Part shown: in pieces, positions 27,021 through 34,996 of the stretch
Numbering within the stretch: position 1 is the stretch's first letter
Layout of the letters: each line of letters opens with the position of its first letter
NCBI GenBank assembly: GCA_913048995.1
Contig: CAJWXK010000002.1
Location: 1 to 48,607 of the forward strand
Direction: 5' to 3'
Length of the DNA stretch: 48,607 nt
Origin: an uncultured Synechococcus sp.
Lineage (GTDB): Bacteria; Cyanobacteriota; Cyanobacteriia; PCC-6307; Cyanobiaceae
Translations under genes and position numbers: made by a program
The notes under the pieces: model-generated
Told to the model about the DNA's origin: nothing
The model's database searches: none
What the model saw: only the letters and a program-made list of their open reading frames with translations

Positions 27021-27766
27021 ATCCACCCCTGCTTGCCGTTCGTGATCTGCAGGTGCGGCGCGGAGAAGCACTGGTGATCGATGGAGTCAGCTTTGAGCTT
27101 GAGGCTGGCTGCGATACGGCTTTAATCGGCCCCAACGGTGCTGGTAAAAGCACCTTGGTGCAGGCGCTGCTGGGGCTTTTGCCCCATCACGGTGGCGTCA
27201 TTGAGCTGCTCGGTCATCCCCTGTCACGCAGTGGTCGTCTGCCGGCTGCCATTCGTGATCAGGTGGCTTACCTCCCGCAGAAGCTGCAGCTCGATGGCCG
27301 TTTCCCGCTGGCGGTCGAGGAGTTTGTGCGCTTGGGGTGCAGCCCCTGCTGCAATCAGCGCACCGCGGTACCAGCAGTACTGGATCGGTTGCAAGTGCGT
27401 CATCTGCGCCGCCGCCTGCTCAGTGAACTCTCCGGGGGTGAGTTGCAGCGGGTTCTGTTGGCGTTTTGCACGGTGCATCCCAGGCGCTTGCTGGTCTTTG
27501 ATGAGCCTCGAACCGGCCTGGATCCACAGGCTGCGGAGCAGTTTCACGAGCTCCTTCAGCAGCTGCGCCGTGAGCAGGGGCTGACGATCATGCAAATCAC
27601 CCATGATCTCCAAATGGTGCGTCGCAGTTGCGACTGGGTGCTGTGTCTCAACCGCAGGCTCTGTTGCCAGGGCCCGCCCCAACAGACCCTTAGCCGAGAC
27701 GAACTGGAGCGCCTCTTCGGTGGCGATTTCGTCCTTTATGAGCACAACCATCACCATTTTCGATGA
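27017..27766 (+). CDS. Second zinc-type ABC ATP-binding protein
   Basis: GPNGAGKSTLVQALLG, LSGGELQRVLLAF, LLVFDEPRTGLD. Confidence 0.88.
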   Translation: MNPPLLAVRDLQVRRGEALVIDGVSFELEAGCDTALIGPNGAGKSTLVQALLGLLPHHGGVIELLGHPLSRSGRLPAAIRDQVAYLPQKLQLDGRFPLAVEEFVRLGCSPCCNQRTAVPAVLDRLQVRHLRRRLLSELSGGELQRVLLAFCTVHPRRLLVFDEPRTGLDPQAAEQFHELLQQLRREQGLTIMQITHDLQMVRRSCDWVLCLNRRLCCQGPPQQTLSRDELERLFGGDFVLYEHNHHHFR

Positions 27767-28638
27767 GTTCTGATCTGAGTGGCAGCCTGGCCCTGCTACA
27801 GGAGCCGTTTATGCAGCGGGCCTTGTTCGGCGGGTTGATCACCGGCGTGCTCGGAGGTTGGGTGGGCAGCTTGGCCGTGCTGCGACAGCTGTCCTTCTTT
27901 GCTGAGGCCCTAGGGCAGGCCTCGTTGCTAGGGATCAGCTTCGCCTTGCTCATGAGCTTGAGCCCGTCGTTGTTGCTGCTGCCATTTGCACTTGGTTTTG
28001 CCGTGCTGCTGCGGTTGCTGCTCAAGCGCAGTTCACTGTCAGCTGATGCTCTTTTGAGCCTGATGTGCTCTAGCGCCTTGGCGCTGTCGGTGGTGTTGCT
28101 GAGTTCTTTGCCTGGGGCGCGGTTGAGCCTTCAGCAGCTTCTCTTTGGGGACATCCTCGGCATCAGCTGGAGTGATCTGGTGCCGATGCTGCTGTTGCTG
28201 ATCATCACCTTGACTTACGGCGTGATCAGTCGACGCGCCCAGATCCTGATCAGTGTGGATCCGCTGCTGGCGCGTTCGCGGGGGGTGGCTGTTGAGACCC
28301 ATCGCATGGCCTTGCTGGGCCTTTTGGCCCTGGTGGTGGCAGTGTCGATTAAGGCCGTCGGGGTTCTATTAATCAGCGGTTTTGTGGTGATTCCAGCCTG
28401 TACAGCCCGGCTTCTGAGCCGCAGTTTCACGGCTTACGTGCTTCTTGCTTCTGGCATCGGAGCCCTCTCGGCGGTTCTTGGTCTGCTGGGTTCAGCTGTG
28501 CTCAATCAGCCTTCTGGGCCGATGGTGGTGCTGATGCAGGCTTTTCTTTTTGGGCTGACTTTTGCTCTGGCAGGGCTCTTGGCACAGCGCTGGGCTGGCG
28601 CAGCAGCCACTGCAGCGTCTGCTGATCACGGGGGCTGA
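27763..28638 (+). CDS. Second zinc-type ABC permease
   Basis: ABC-3 family: MQRALFGGLITGVLGGWVGSLAVLRQLSFFAEALGQASLLGISFALL; 4-bp overlap with ATPase. Confidence 0.87.
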   Translation: MSSDLSGSLALLQEPFMQRALFGGLITGVLGGWVGSLAVLRQLSFFAEALGQASLLGISFALLMSLSPSLLLLPFALGFAVLLRLLLKRSSLSADALLSLMCSSALALSVVLLSSLPGARLSLQQLLFGDILGISWSDLVPMLLLLIITLTYGVISRRAQILISVDPLLARSRGVAVETHRMALLGLLALVVAVSIKAVGVLLISGFVVIPACTARLLSRSFTAYVLLASGIGALSAVLGLLGSAVLNQPSGPMVVLMQAFLFGLTFALAGLLAQRWAGAAATAASADHGG

Positions 28639-29182
28639 GTTTTAGCGGTGGGGCCGACCCCTGGCTGGTGGCCATGACATCTCCGTTTTCGCTGCTGTGC
28701 CCCCAAAGGCCAAAGCCATGGCCCAGTTCATGGAGAGCAGTGGACTGCAGTACCTCCCGGCGTAGCCCCGGGCTAAGGAGCACTTCGACCTGGGGTTCGA
28801 GCATCGGATTGCTGTAGTCCTCTCTCAGCACCTGTTGCAGACGGAGATAGGCGCGGCCATTGCTGGCACGGCCATCACGAAGGGGTGGACGCCGCCGCCA
28901 CAAGCGAAGGTGGGCATCCTCCGCTGACTCGACGCGTTCGATCTTGATGTGGTCACCCCATTCCGTTAGGGCACCTTCCACCGCCTGGCTCCAACGGCGG
29001 CTCCAGCGATCGTCGCCGCCAGGTTCGACCCACACACACCACCGCGGCAATGTGATCCAACCGGCCCTCGAGGGCTTGAGGCTGGCGGCATACCCCGGAG
29101 CGGAAGCGGGTGCTGGAGCCGCTGCCTGCTGAGGTGGGTCAGGCGGTGGCAGGCGCCACTGCACTGGAGCACAGGGAATCAT
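28502..29182 (-). CDS. Metzincin-like (matrixin-type) metallopeptidase
   Basis: HELGHGFGLWGHS matches HExxHxxGxxH. Confidence 0.72.
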   Translation of the reverse strand: MIPCAPVQWRLPPPDPPQQAAAPAPASAPGYAASLKPSRAGWITLPRWCVWVEPGGDDRWSRRWSQAVEGALTEWGDHIKIERVESAEDAHLRLWRRRPPLRDGRASNGRAYLRLQQVLREDYSNPMLEPQVEVLLSPGLRREVLQSTALHELGHGFGLWGHSSENGDVMATSQGSAPPLKLSPRDQQTLQWLLRQPSAVPRALPEQKSAQKEKPASAPPSAQKAD

Positions 29183-29703
29183 CCGGGCAGACCGACTCCG
29201 CGTGCCATCAGGCTGGCCATGAAGGGGAGACTGCCGAAGGCCAATAGTTCGATATTGATGATCCAGCTGATGCGACCTGCTGTGCTCTCGCTGACGCTCG
29301 GCGCCTCACCTTTGCGCAGCGGGATGGCCCAGAGGATGTAGGTGATGGTTGGGTACAGCGAGAGAGCCCCGGCACTGAGGTAGAGCCCGACTTTCCACCA
29401 GAACAGAGGATTCTCGGTGTAAAACTCGCTCCCCTGACCGAAGTAGAGCACCCGCAGGATGCCGCTTCCAAGGAGGGTCAGGGCTGCCAGGCCGTAGATC
29501 ACATCAGTGATGATCAACTTTGTGGCTGTGCCCTGATCGGGATTGGGGCGAATCATCAGGCGCTCCGCGGTCAGGGCTGCAAAGCAGACCATGAAGCTGA
29601 GTTCGTGGGCATAGGCCATGCCGGCCCGGCTGAGAATCTCCTGGGGCATCACTGCGCTGTAGAGAGCGTGACGGTACCCCGAAGCGGCCGTTCGCTGCGG
29701 CAT
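29179..29703 (-). CDS. DUF2214-family membrane protein
   Basis: YAHELSFMVCFAALTAERLMI...ITDVIYGLAALTLLGSGILRVLYFGQGSEFYTENPLFWWKVGLYLSAGALS. Confidence 0.75.
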   Translation of the reverse strand: MPQRTAASGYRHALYSAVMPQEILSRAGMAYAHELSFMVCFAALTAERLMIRPNPDQGTATKLIITDVIYGLAALTLLGSGILRVLYFGQGSEFYTENPLFWWKVGLYLSAGALSLYPTITYILWAIPLRKGEAPSVSESTAGRISWIINIELLAFGSLPFMASLMARGVGLPG

Positions 29704-29913
29704 CGCTGTATGCCCCCTTATGAAGACCCTGGCGAGAGTGATTGAAGAACTAAAGGTTTGCCACTGAATGTGTTGCCGATTCGTTGCACAAAGCGAAAGG
29801 GAATATTCAGTTGTTACGCGCGTATTAACTACGAACGAAATAGAAACTTGGAAGCCTTTGTGAGAGCTGCCAAGAAGGGAAAGTTGTCCCCTAGTTTCAA
29901 AACATGCAACCGC

Positions 29914-30828
29914 ATGGGAGACGTTATGACAACCAGTTCACTGAGCGCATTTCTCGGAGAAATTGGTCGCCACAAACTTCTCACGCCTGAACAGGAACTG
30001 ACTTTGGGTCGCAAGGTTCAGGCCATGGTTCCTTTGCTTGAAAAGCCGGCCTCAGAGTTGACCGATGAGGAGAGAAAGCTTCTGCGGCAAGGGGAGCGGG
30101 CTAAGAATCAGATGATTACGGCCAACCTTCGTTTGGTGGTCAATTTGGCCAAGCGTTATCAGGGCAAAGGTCTTGAATTGCTCGATCTGATTCAGGAAGG
30201 GACCTTGGGGTTGACCCGTGCGGTGGAGAAATTTGATCCAACACGTGGACATCGTTTCAGTACATATGCCTACTGGTGGATTCGTCAGGGATTGAACCGT
30301 GCTCTCTCTACGCAAAGCCGCACGATTCGCATTCCAGTAAATATCAATGAAAAGCTCACCAAGTTGCGTGCAGCCAAAGCGCGGTTGTTTCAGCAAAGCG
30401 GCAAGCAGCCTGGAGCGAATGAGTTGGCAGAAGCTCTCAACCTGCCCCTTGATGAAGTGGAGGATCTGCTGGGCTGCGAACTGCGCAGCGTCACCGTCAG
30501 CCTTCAGGGGGTGGTGAAGTCCAAATCCGATCCTTCCGAACTCGTAGATGTCCTGCCCAGTGAGGAGATGCCGCCGATGGAGCGCGCTGAACTCGATGAG
30601 CGCACTCAGACGGTCTGGAAGTTGCTGGATCAGGCCAATCTCACCCCCAAGGAGCGCACGGTGGTGATGCTGCGCTTTGGCCTTGATGGAACCAATGAGT
30701 GGCGCACTTTGGCTGAGGTGGCCCGGCAGATGAGCTGCAGCCGCGAGTACTGCCGTCAGGTTGTGCAGCGATCCCTGCGCAAACTGCGTCGCGCTGGTAT
30801 CCAGTCCGGTCTAGTGGAAGCCAGCTGA
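29914..30828 (+). CDS. RNA polymerase sigma factor, sigma-70 group 2 type
   Basis: [61 protein letters not shown] and C-terminal region 4 HTH; start could be 29758. Confidence 0.92.
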   Translation: MGDVMTTSSLSAFLGEIGRHKLLTPEQELTLGRKVQAMVPLLEKPASELTDEERKLLRQGERAKNQMITANLRLVVNLAKRYQGKGLELLDLIQEGTLGLTRAVEKFDPTRGHRFSTYAYWWIRQGLNRALSTQSRTIRIPVNINEKLTKLRAAKARLFQQSGKQPGANELAEALNLPLDEVEDLLGCELRSVTVSLQGVVKSKSDPSELVDVLPSEEMPPMERAELDERTQTVWKLLDQANLTPKERTVVMLRFGLDGTNEWRTLAEVARQMSCSREYCRQVVQRSLRKLRRAGIQSGLVEAS

Positions 30829-30885
30829 AATTGACCTGACGCTGCGGAATGGCAATCTGGAAGCCTTCGGGGCATCCAATGGACC

Positions 30886-31212
30886 ATGGCCTCCAGCAGC
30901 ACCAGCCTCAATCCCGACCAGCTTGAGCAGTTGGAGTCCTTCCTCAAGGATTGGCTGCGACACAGTGGGCGCACCCAGTCGGACCTGCGACGCGCCCTTC
31001 ACGCTGGATCGATCCGGATGCCAGTGCTGCTGCAGGAGCTGCAACGCACTGTGGCAACAGGTGGCGTGAGTGCCTTGGCCGAGCGCCTCTGCGGTATCGA
31101 GGCCAAGTGGTTGAGTGGCAATGAAGACCCTGCGGCTGACTCGACTGCTCTGGTCGATGACATGTCTCAGCTGGATCTGTTGTTGAAATCAATCCAGAAC
31201 GACGCCGCTTAA
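30886..31212 (+). CDS. Hypothetical protein, 108 aa
   Basis: MASSSTSLNPDQLEQLESFLKDWLRHSGRTQSDLRRALHAGSIRMPVLLQEL; conserved-looking globular ORF. Confidence 0.65.
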   Translation: MASSSTSLNPDQLEQLESFLKDWLRHSGRTQSDLRRALHAGSIRMPVLLQELQRTVATGGVSALAERLCGIEAKWLSGNEDPAADSTALVDDMSQLDLLLKSIQNDAA

Positions 31213-31487
31213 TGCTCATCTGGGGCAGAGTGATCGGAGCTTTCAACCGCGGGATGTCGCAATTGCTCACCCTGGCATTGGCATTTGCGGCCCTGATGCA
31301 GGCACCAGCCCTGGCCCAGTCGGGCAGCTACATGCTCGGACCCGGCTCCAATGTTGATGAGGCCACCGAAGTGAAGGAAGACAATTGCGTGACTTCAGCC
31401 GATGGTTCGATCACCTGCAACACCAAGCTTGTGAACCCGGCCACCGACACCATGGCCAAGCCACAGTTCGAACCGTTCTCTAACTGA
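31212..31487 (+). CDS. Small exported hypothetical protein
   Basis: Signal-like LLTLALAFAALMQAPALAQ then polar mature part with two Cys. Confidence 0.55.
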   Translation: MLIWGRVIGAFNRGMSQLLTLALAFAALMQAPALAQSGSYMLGPGSNVDEATEVKEDNCVTSADGSITCNTKLVNPATDTMAKPQFEPFSN

Positions 31488-31499
31488 CTCCCTCAGCTT

Positions 31500-31967
31500 G
31501 TGGCACCTCTGCGGCGTTTACTTGATGACGATGGCCTGTTCCAGCAGGGGCTGCTGCGTTTTCAGCGTGTATTAGCCAAGGTTCTGGCTGCGGCCATGGT
31601 GCTCGTTATCGTCGCGGCCACAGTCCAGCTGCTGATCGTCATCGGCTACGAGATGTCGCCAGCGGAATTTCCATTTCTGGTCGATGAATTAGAGACCGTC
31701 CTGGGCCAGGTGCTCGAGTTGCTGATTGCCATCGAGGTGCTGGAGAACATCACCGCTTACCTCAAGGATCATCAGATTCAGGTGGAATTGGTCCTGGCCA
31801 CCGCGATTACAGCTCTTGCTCGCAAGATCATCGTGATGCCGGAGGCCACGGCTGCGTCCGATAAACCGCTTTTGGTGCTCGCTCTGGGGGTGAGTTGTGT
31901 CAGCCTCAGCGCGGCCTATTGGTTGGTGCAGCGCAGCAGATCGCGGATGCGCTCCAGTTCTCGCTGA
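31500..31967 (+). CDS. PsiE-like membrane protein
   Basis: VLELLIAIEVLENITAYLKDHQIQVELVLATAITALARKIIVMP is PsiE-family-like; GTG start. Confidence 0.75.
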   Translation: MAPLRRLLDDDGLFQQGLLRFQRVLAKVLAAAMVLVIVAATVQLLIVIGYEMSPAEFPFLVDELETVLGQVLELLIAIEVLENITAYLKDHQIQVELVLATAITALARKIIVMPEATAASDKPLLVLALGVSCVSLSAAYWLVQRSRSRMRSSSR

Positions 31968-32158
31968 CGTGATTCCAGATCATGGCCCTCGTTCAAGCAG
32001 ATGGCGCAATGGCTGATTGCACCGTCATTCATTGATCAGCGAAGACATCCAATCAGCTGAAGTGCGTTGCAGCGCTGCTCAGTTTCGAGGCCCTGACGGA
32101 CGGCGCTGAGCGAGAGGGACCTGGCCACAGAGCGCTTTTACTTTTTTTTGATGAGGGC

Positions 32159-32560
32159 TTACGGCCTGCCTGGCTCCAGCAATGGGCCCATCCCCTGCTG
32201 CTGCAGAACACTGCGAACACCCTGGTGGAAGCTGCTCCAGTTGCGTGGCAGTTCTCGTTCCAGGACTCCCTGGCTACATCCCATGGCGATCCATTGCCCT
32301 TTTTGGCGCATCTCCTGGCTGTAAGCGCGCACCATGGCCTGCAGCAGCTGATCGCGGGGCAGGGCCTCCTCAGCGGCTGATGGGGCTGAGTCCAGCCAGG
32401 CCTGAGCCGCTTGCCGGCCAACTTTCTCGTCTCGATCGTTTTTGGCGATCTGGCGACAGATCTTGAACGCATTGGCAGCATCCTTCATGGTCTGCCGGGA
32501 TGGTTGGGCCTGCGCCCCTGTAGCCATTAGCAGGATCAGCAGCAGGGCAAGGCGGGCCAT
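32159..32560 (-). CDS. Exported hypothetical protein
   Basis: Start at 32560: MARLALLLILLMATGAQAQPSRQTMKDAANAFKICRQIAKNDRDEKVG; signal peptide. Confidence 0.65.
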   Translation of the reverse strand: MARLALLLILLMATGAQAQPSRQTMKDAANAFKICRQIAKNDRDEKVGRQAAQAWLDSAPSAAEEALPRDQLLQAMVRAYSQEMRQKGQWIAMGCSQGVLERELPRNWSSFHQGVRSVLQQQGMGPLLEPGRP

Positions 32561-32589
32561 GGCAAAGCGGGGCACAGCTGGGCGACAAC

Positions 32590-33132
32590 TTACGGGGCTT
32601 TGGGGGTGCTGTCGGGATTGATAAAGAGGGCAAGCCAGAGGCAGCCCCGCCCTCCATCGGTCGCTTCTACCCGGTGGCGGCGGCGCGGTTCGATCCAGAG
32701 CCAATCGCCGGGTTGCAGCTGTCGGGGCTCAGTTTCATCGGCAAAGCGCAGCTTCGCGCTGCCCTGGAGCAGAGCCACCCATTCCCCTTGGCTCTGGTCA
32801 TACCACTGGCCCGGAGCGGTAGCAGCAGCGCAGGAGTGGATTCGCTCCAGCCGTATGGGGCCTTGCTGCAACAGAACGTCGCTGCGTTCCTGGCCCGGCG
32901 GCGGGGGCTCACTCGCTAGCAGGTTGGCTAAGCCGCCTGGTTTGGGCGGTTCCCTTTCGCCCCACCGTCGGCCTATCTCGAGCCCTAGCCCTGTGGCCAG
33001 ATCCACCACTTGCTGATGGGTGTCGCAGGAAGCCAGCCGCTGACGTAGCGCTGGATCGGCATCGACCAGTGCCACGAAGTCATTGAGCTGTTTTACTTTG
33101 TCAAGGAAGCGCTGCAGTTGCTCTTCTGCCAT
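32590..33132 (-). CDS. Nif11-like/cupin-domain protein
   Basis: N-terminal Nif11-like MAEEQLQRFLDKVKQLNDFVALVDADPALRQRLASC; C-terminal cupin GSAKLRFADETEPRQLQPGDWLWIEPRRRHRVEAT. Confidence 0.75.
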   Translation of the reverse strand: MAEEQLQRFLDKVKQLNDFVALVDADPALRQRLASCDTHQQVVDLATGLGLEIGRRWGEREPPKPGGLANLLASEPPPPGQERSDVLLQQGPIRLERIHSCAAATAPGQWYDQSQGEWVALLQGSAKLRFADETEPRQLQPGDWLWIEPRRRHRVEATDGGRGCLWLALFINPDSTPKAP

Positions 33133-33173
33133 CGGAGCTCGTGATGCATCTCGACGATGATGGCTCTGTGCCT

Positions 33174-33247
33174 GCCCGTGTAATCCAATTGGCAGAGATA
33201 GGCGACTTAAAATCGCTCCAGTGCGGGTTCGAATCCCGCCACGGGCA
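33174..33247 (+). tRNA. tRNA with UAA anticodon (Leu by anticodon), short variable loop
   Basis: Perfect 7-bp acceptor stem GCCCGTG/CACGGGC, anticodon arm GGCGA-CTTAAAA-TCGCT, T arm GCGGG-TTCGAAT-CCCGC, discriminator A; 74 nt. Confidence 0.85.
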
Positions 33248-33268
33248 CTGAACCTTCGCTCACGCGCT

Positions 33269-33517
33269 TTGCTGGACTCCCTCCTGACATTTTTGACTGG
33301 CCCGGCCCTGCCTGTGCTGTTGGCTTATGGCGCCATTGGTGGTGCCTACCTGCTGGTGATGCCCCTGGTTCTCATCCTTTGGATGAACCGCCGTTGGCAC
33401 GAGATGGGCAAGATCGAGCGCACCGCGATCTACGGGCTGGTGTTTTTGTTCTTCCCCGGATTGATCCTCTTTGCTCCTTTCATCAACCTGCGTATGGCAG
33501 GGCAGGGCGAGGCTTGA
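33269..33517 (+). CDS. ndhL: NAD(P)H-quinone oxidoreductase subunit L
   Basis: [62 protein letters not shown] start likely because the 5' ORF extension runs into the tRNA. Confidence 0.8.
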   Translation: MLDSLLTFLTGPALPVLLAYGAIGGAYLLVMPLVLILWMNRRWHEMGKIERTAIYGLVFLFFPGLILFAPFINLRMAGQGEA

Positions 33518-33521
33518 TCGG

Positions 33522-33845
33522 ATGACAAGGGCCAAGGCACTGCTGCTCACCTTGGCGGTGTTTCTGCTTGGAGGCGTGGGCTACTGGGGGTTTGCAGCAG
33601 CTGGATTTGAGGACTTCGATGCCGGCATTGCTGCTTCAGTTGTGCTGCTCGTGGTGGTGCTGGGCTGGACAGCCACCTACCTCACTCGTGTGGTGACTGG
33701 AAAGATGACCTTCATGGAGCAGCGCCGGCGCTACCGCAGCGCTTATGACGACCTGACTACTGAGGAACTGCGGGCCAAGTTCAACAGCCTCAGCCCTGAA
33801 GAGCAAGAAGCGCTGCTCAAGGAAGTAGGCCAGCTGGAGCCATAG
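33522..33845 (+). CDS. DUF3007-family protein
   Basis: MTRAKALLLTLAVFLLGGVGYWGFAAAGF...VTGKMTFMEQRRRYRSAYDDLTTEEL; position between ndhL and trpA. Confidence 0.75.
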   Translation: MTRAKALLLTLAVFLLGGVGYWGFAAAGFEDFDAGIAASVVLLVVVLGWTATYLTRVVTGKMTFMEQRRRYRSAYDDLTTEELRAKFNSLSPEEQEALLKEVGQLEP

Positions 33846-33875
33846 GCTGCGCCGCAGCAACCTGCGCCTGCTCCG

Positions 33876-34697
33876 ATGACAGTGGCCCCTGGCTCTAGTG
33901 CGATCTCCAGCTGCTTTGCCGGGCTGAAGCAGCAGGGGCGCTGTGCGCTGATGCCGTTTCTCACTGCCGGTGATCCGGACCTAGCCACCACGTCTGAGGC
34001 CTTGCTGGCCCTACAGGCCAACGGTGCTGATCTCGTTGAGCTCGGTATTCCCTACAGCGATCCACTGGCGGATGGACCGGTGATCCAGGCCGCCGCCAGC
34101 CGTGCTCTAAAGGCAGGCACCACCCCAGGGGCCGTGCTTGAGATGCTCAGCGCACTCCAAGGGCAACTCACCATGCCAGTGGTGCTCTTTACCTACAGCA
34201 ACCCCTTGCTCAATGTGGGCATGGAGGCGTTTTGTGCCAAGGCTGCCAACGCCGGTGCAGCGGGTTTGGTGGTGCCTGATCTGCCCTTGGAGGAGGCCGA
34301 GAAACTTTCGCCTATTGCTGCCGCTGCAGGATTGGACCTGGTGTTGTTGGTGGCTCCCACGACCCCAGCTGAGCGCATGGCCCGCATTGCTGCGGCTAGC
34401 CGAGGCTTCACGTATCTGGTCAGCGTCACGGGGGTGACTGGTGAGCGTGCCCAAATGGAATCACGGGTGTCGGGTCTGGTGGGCCAGCTGAAGGAGCTTG
34501 GCCCCACCCCGGTCGCGGTGGGCTTTGGCATCTCTGGACCGACGCAGGCGATCGAGGTGCGTAATTGGGGAGCCGATGGCGCCATTGTCGGCAGTGCCCT
34601 GGTCAAGCGCATGGCCCAGGCCAAAGCTGACGGTGGCGATGCTGTGGTCACTGCCGGGGCCTTCTGCGCCGAGCTGCGCAGCGCCCTCGATAGCTGA
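33876..34697 (+). CDS. trpA: Tryptophan synthase alpha subunit
   Basis: [62 protein letters not shown]. Confidence 0.96.
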   Translation: MTVAPGSSAISSCFAGLKQQGRCALMPFLTAGDPDLATTSEALLALQANGADLVELGIPYSDPLADGPVIQAAASRALKAGTTPGAVLEMLSALQGQLTMPVVLFTYSNPLLNVGMEAFCAKAANAGAAGLVVPDLPLEEAEKLSPIAAAAGLDLVLLVAPTTPAERMARIAAASRGFTYLVSVTGVTGERAQMESRVSGLVGQLKELGPTPVAVGFGISGPTQAIEVRNWGADGAIVGSALVKRMAQAKADGGDAVVTAGAFCAELRSALDS

Positions 34698-34729
34698 GCC
34701 GTAGGCTCCGCAGACCTGCTGAACAGGCC

Positions 34730-34996
34730 ATGCGTTTTGTCCTTTGGGGCACCTACTGCGATAACGCCTTGGAAAGGCGCACTCCTTACCGGGAGAAGCA
34801 TCTGGCTGGCCTGCAGCAACAGAAGGATGAAGGGGTGCTGATCACGCTTGGTCCCACTGAAGGCAGCACCCATGTGTTTGCGATCTACGAGGCCGCGAGC
34901 CGTGAGCAAGTGGAAACCCTCGTCAAAGGAGACATCTACTGGCTTAACGGCATCTGGACGTCAGTCAAGATTTACCCTTGGGTCCAGGCCTTTTGA
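34730..34996 (+). CDS. YCII-related domain protein
   Basis: MRFVLWGTYCDNALERRTPYREKHLAGLQQQKDEGVLITLGPTEGSTHVFAIYEA. Confidence 0.75.
   Translation: MRFVLWGTYCDNALERRTPYREKHLAGLQQQKDEGVLITLGPTEGSTHVFAIYEAASREQVETLVKGDIYWLNGIWTSVKIYPWVQAF

Noticed and set aside
34193-34909. 238-aa minus-strand ORF
   Set aside because: Antisense to trpA and the YCII gene; spurious composition.
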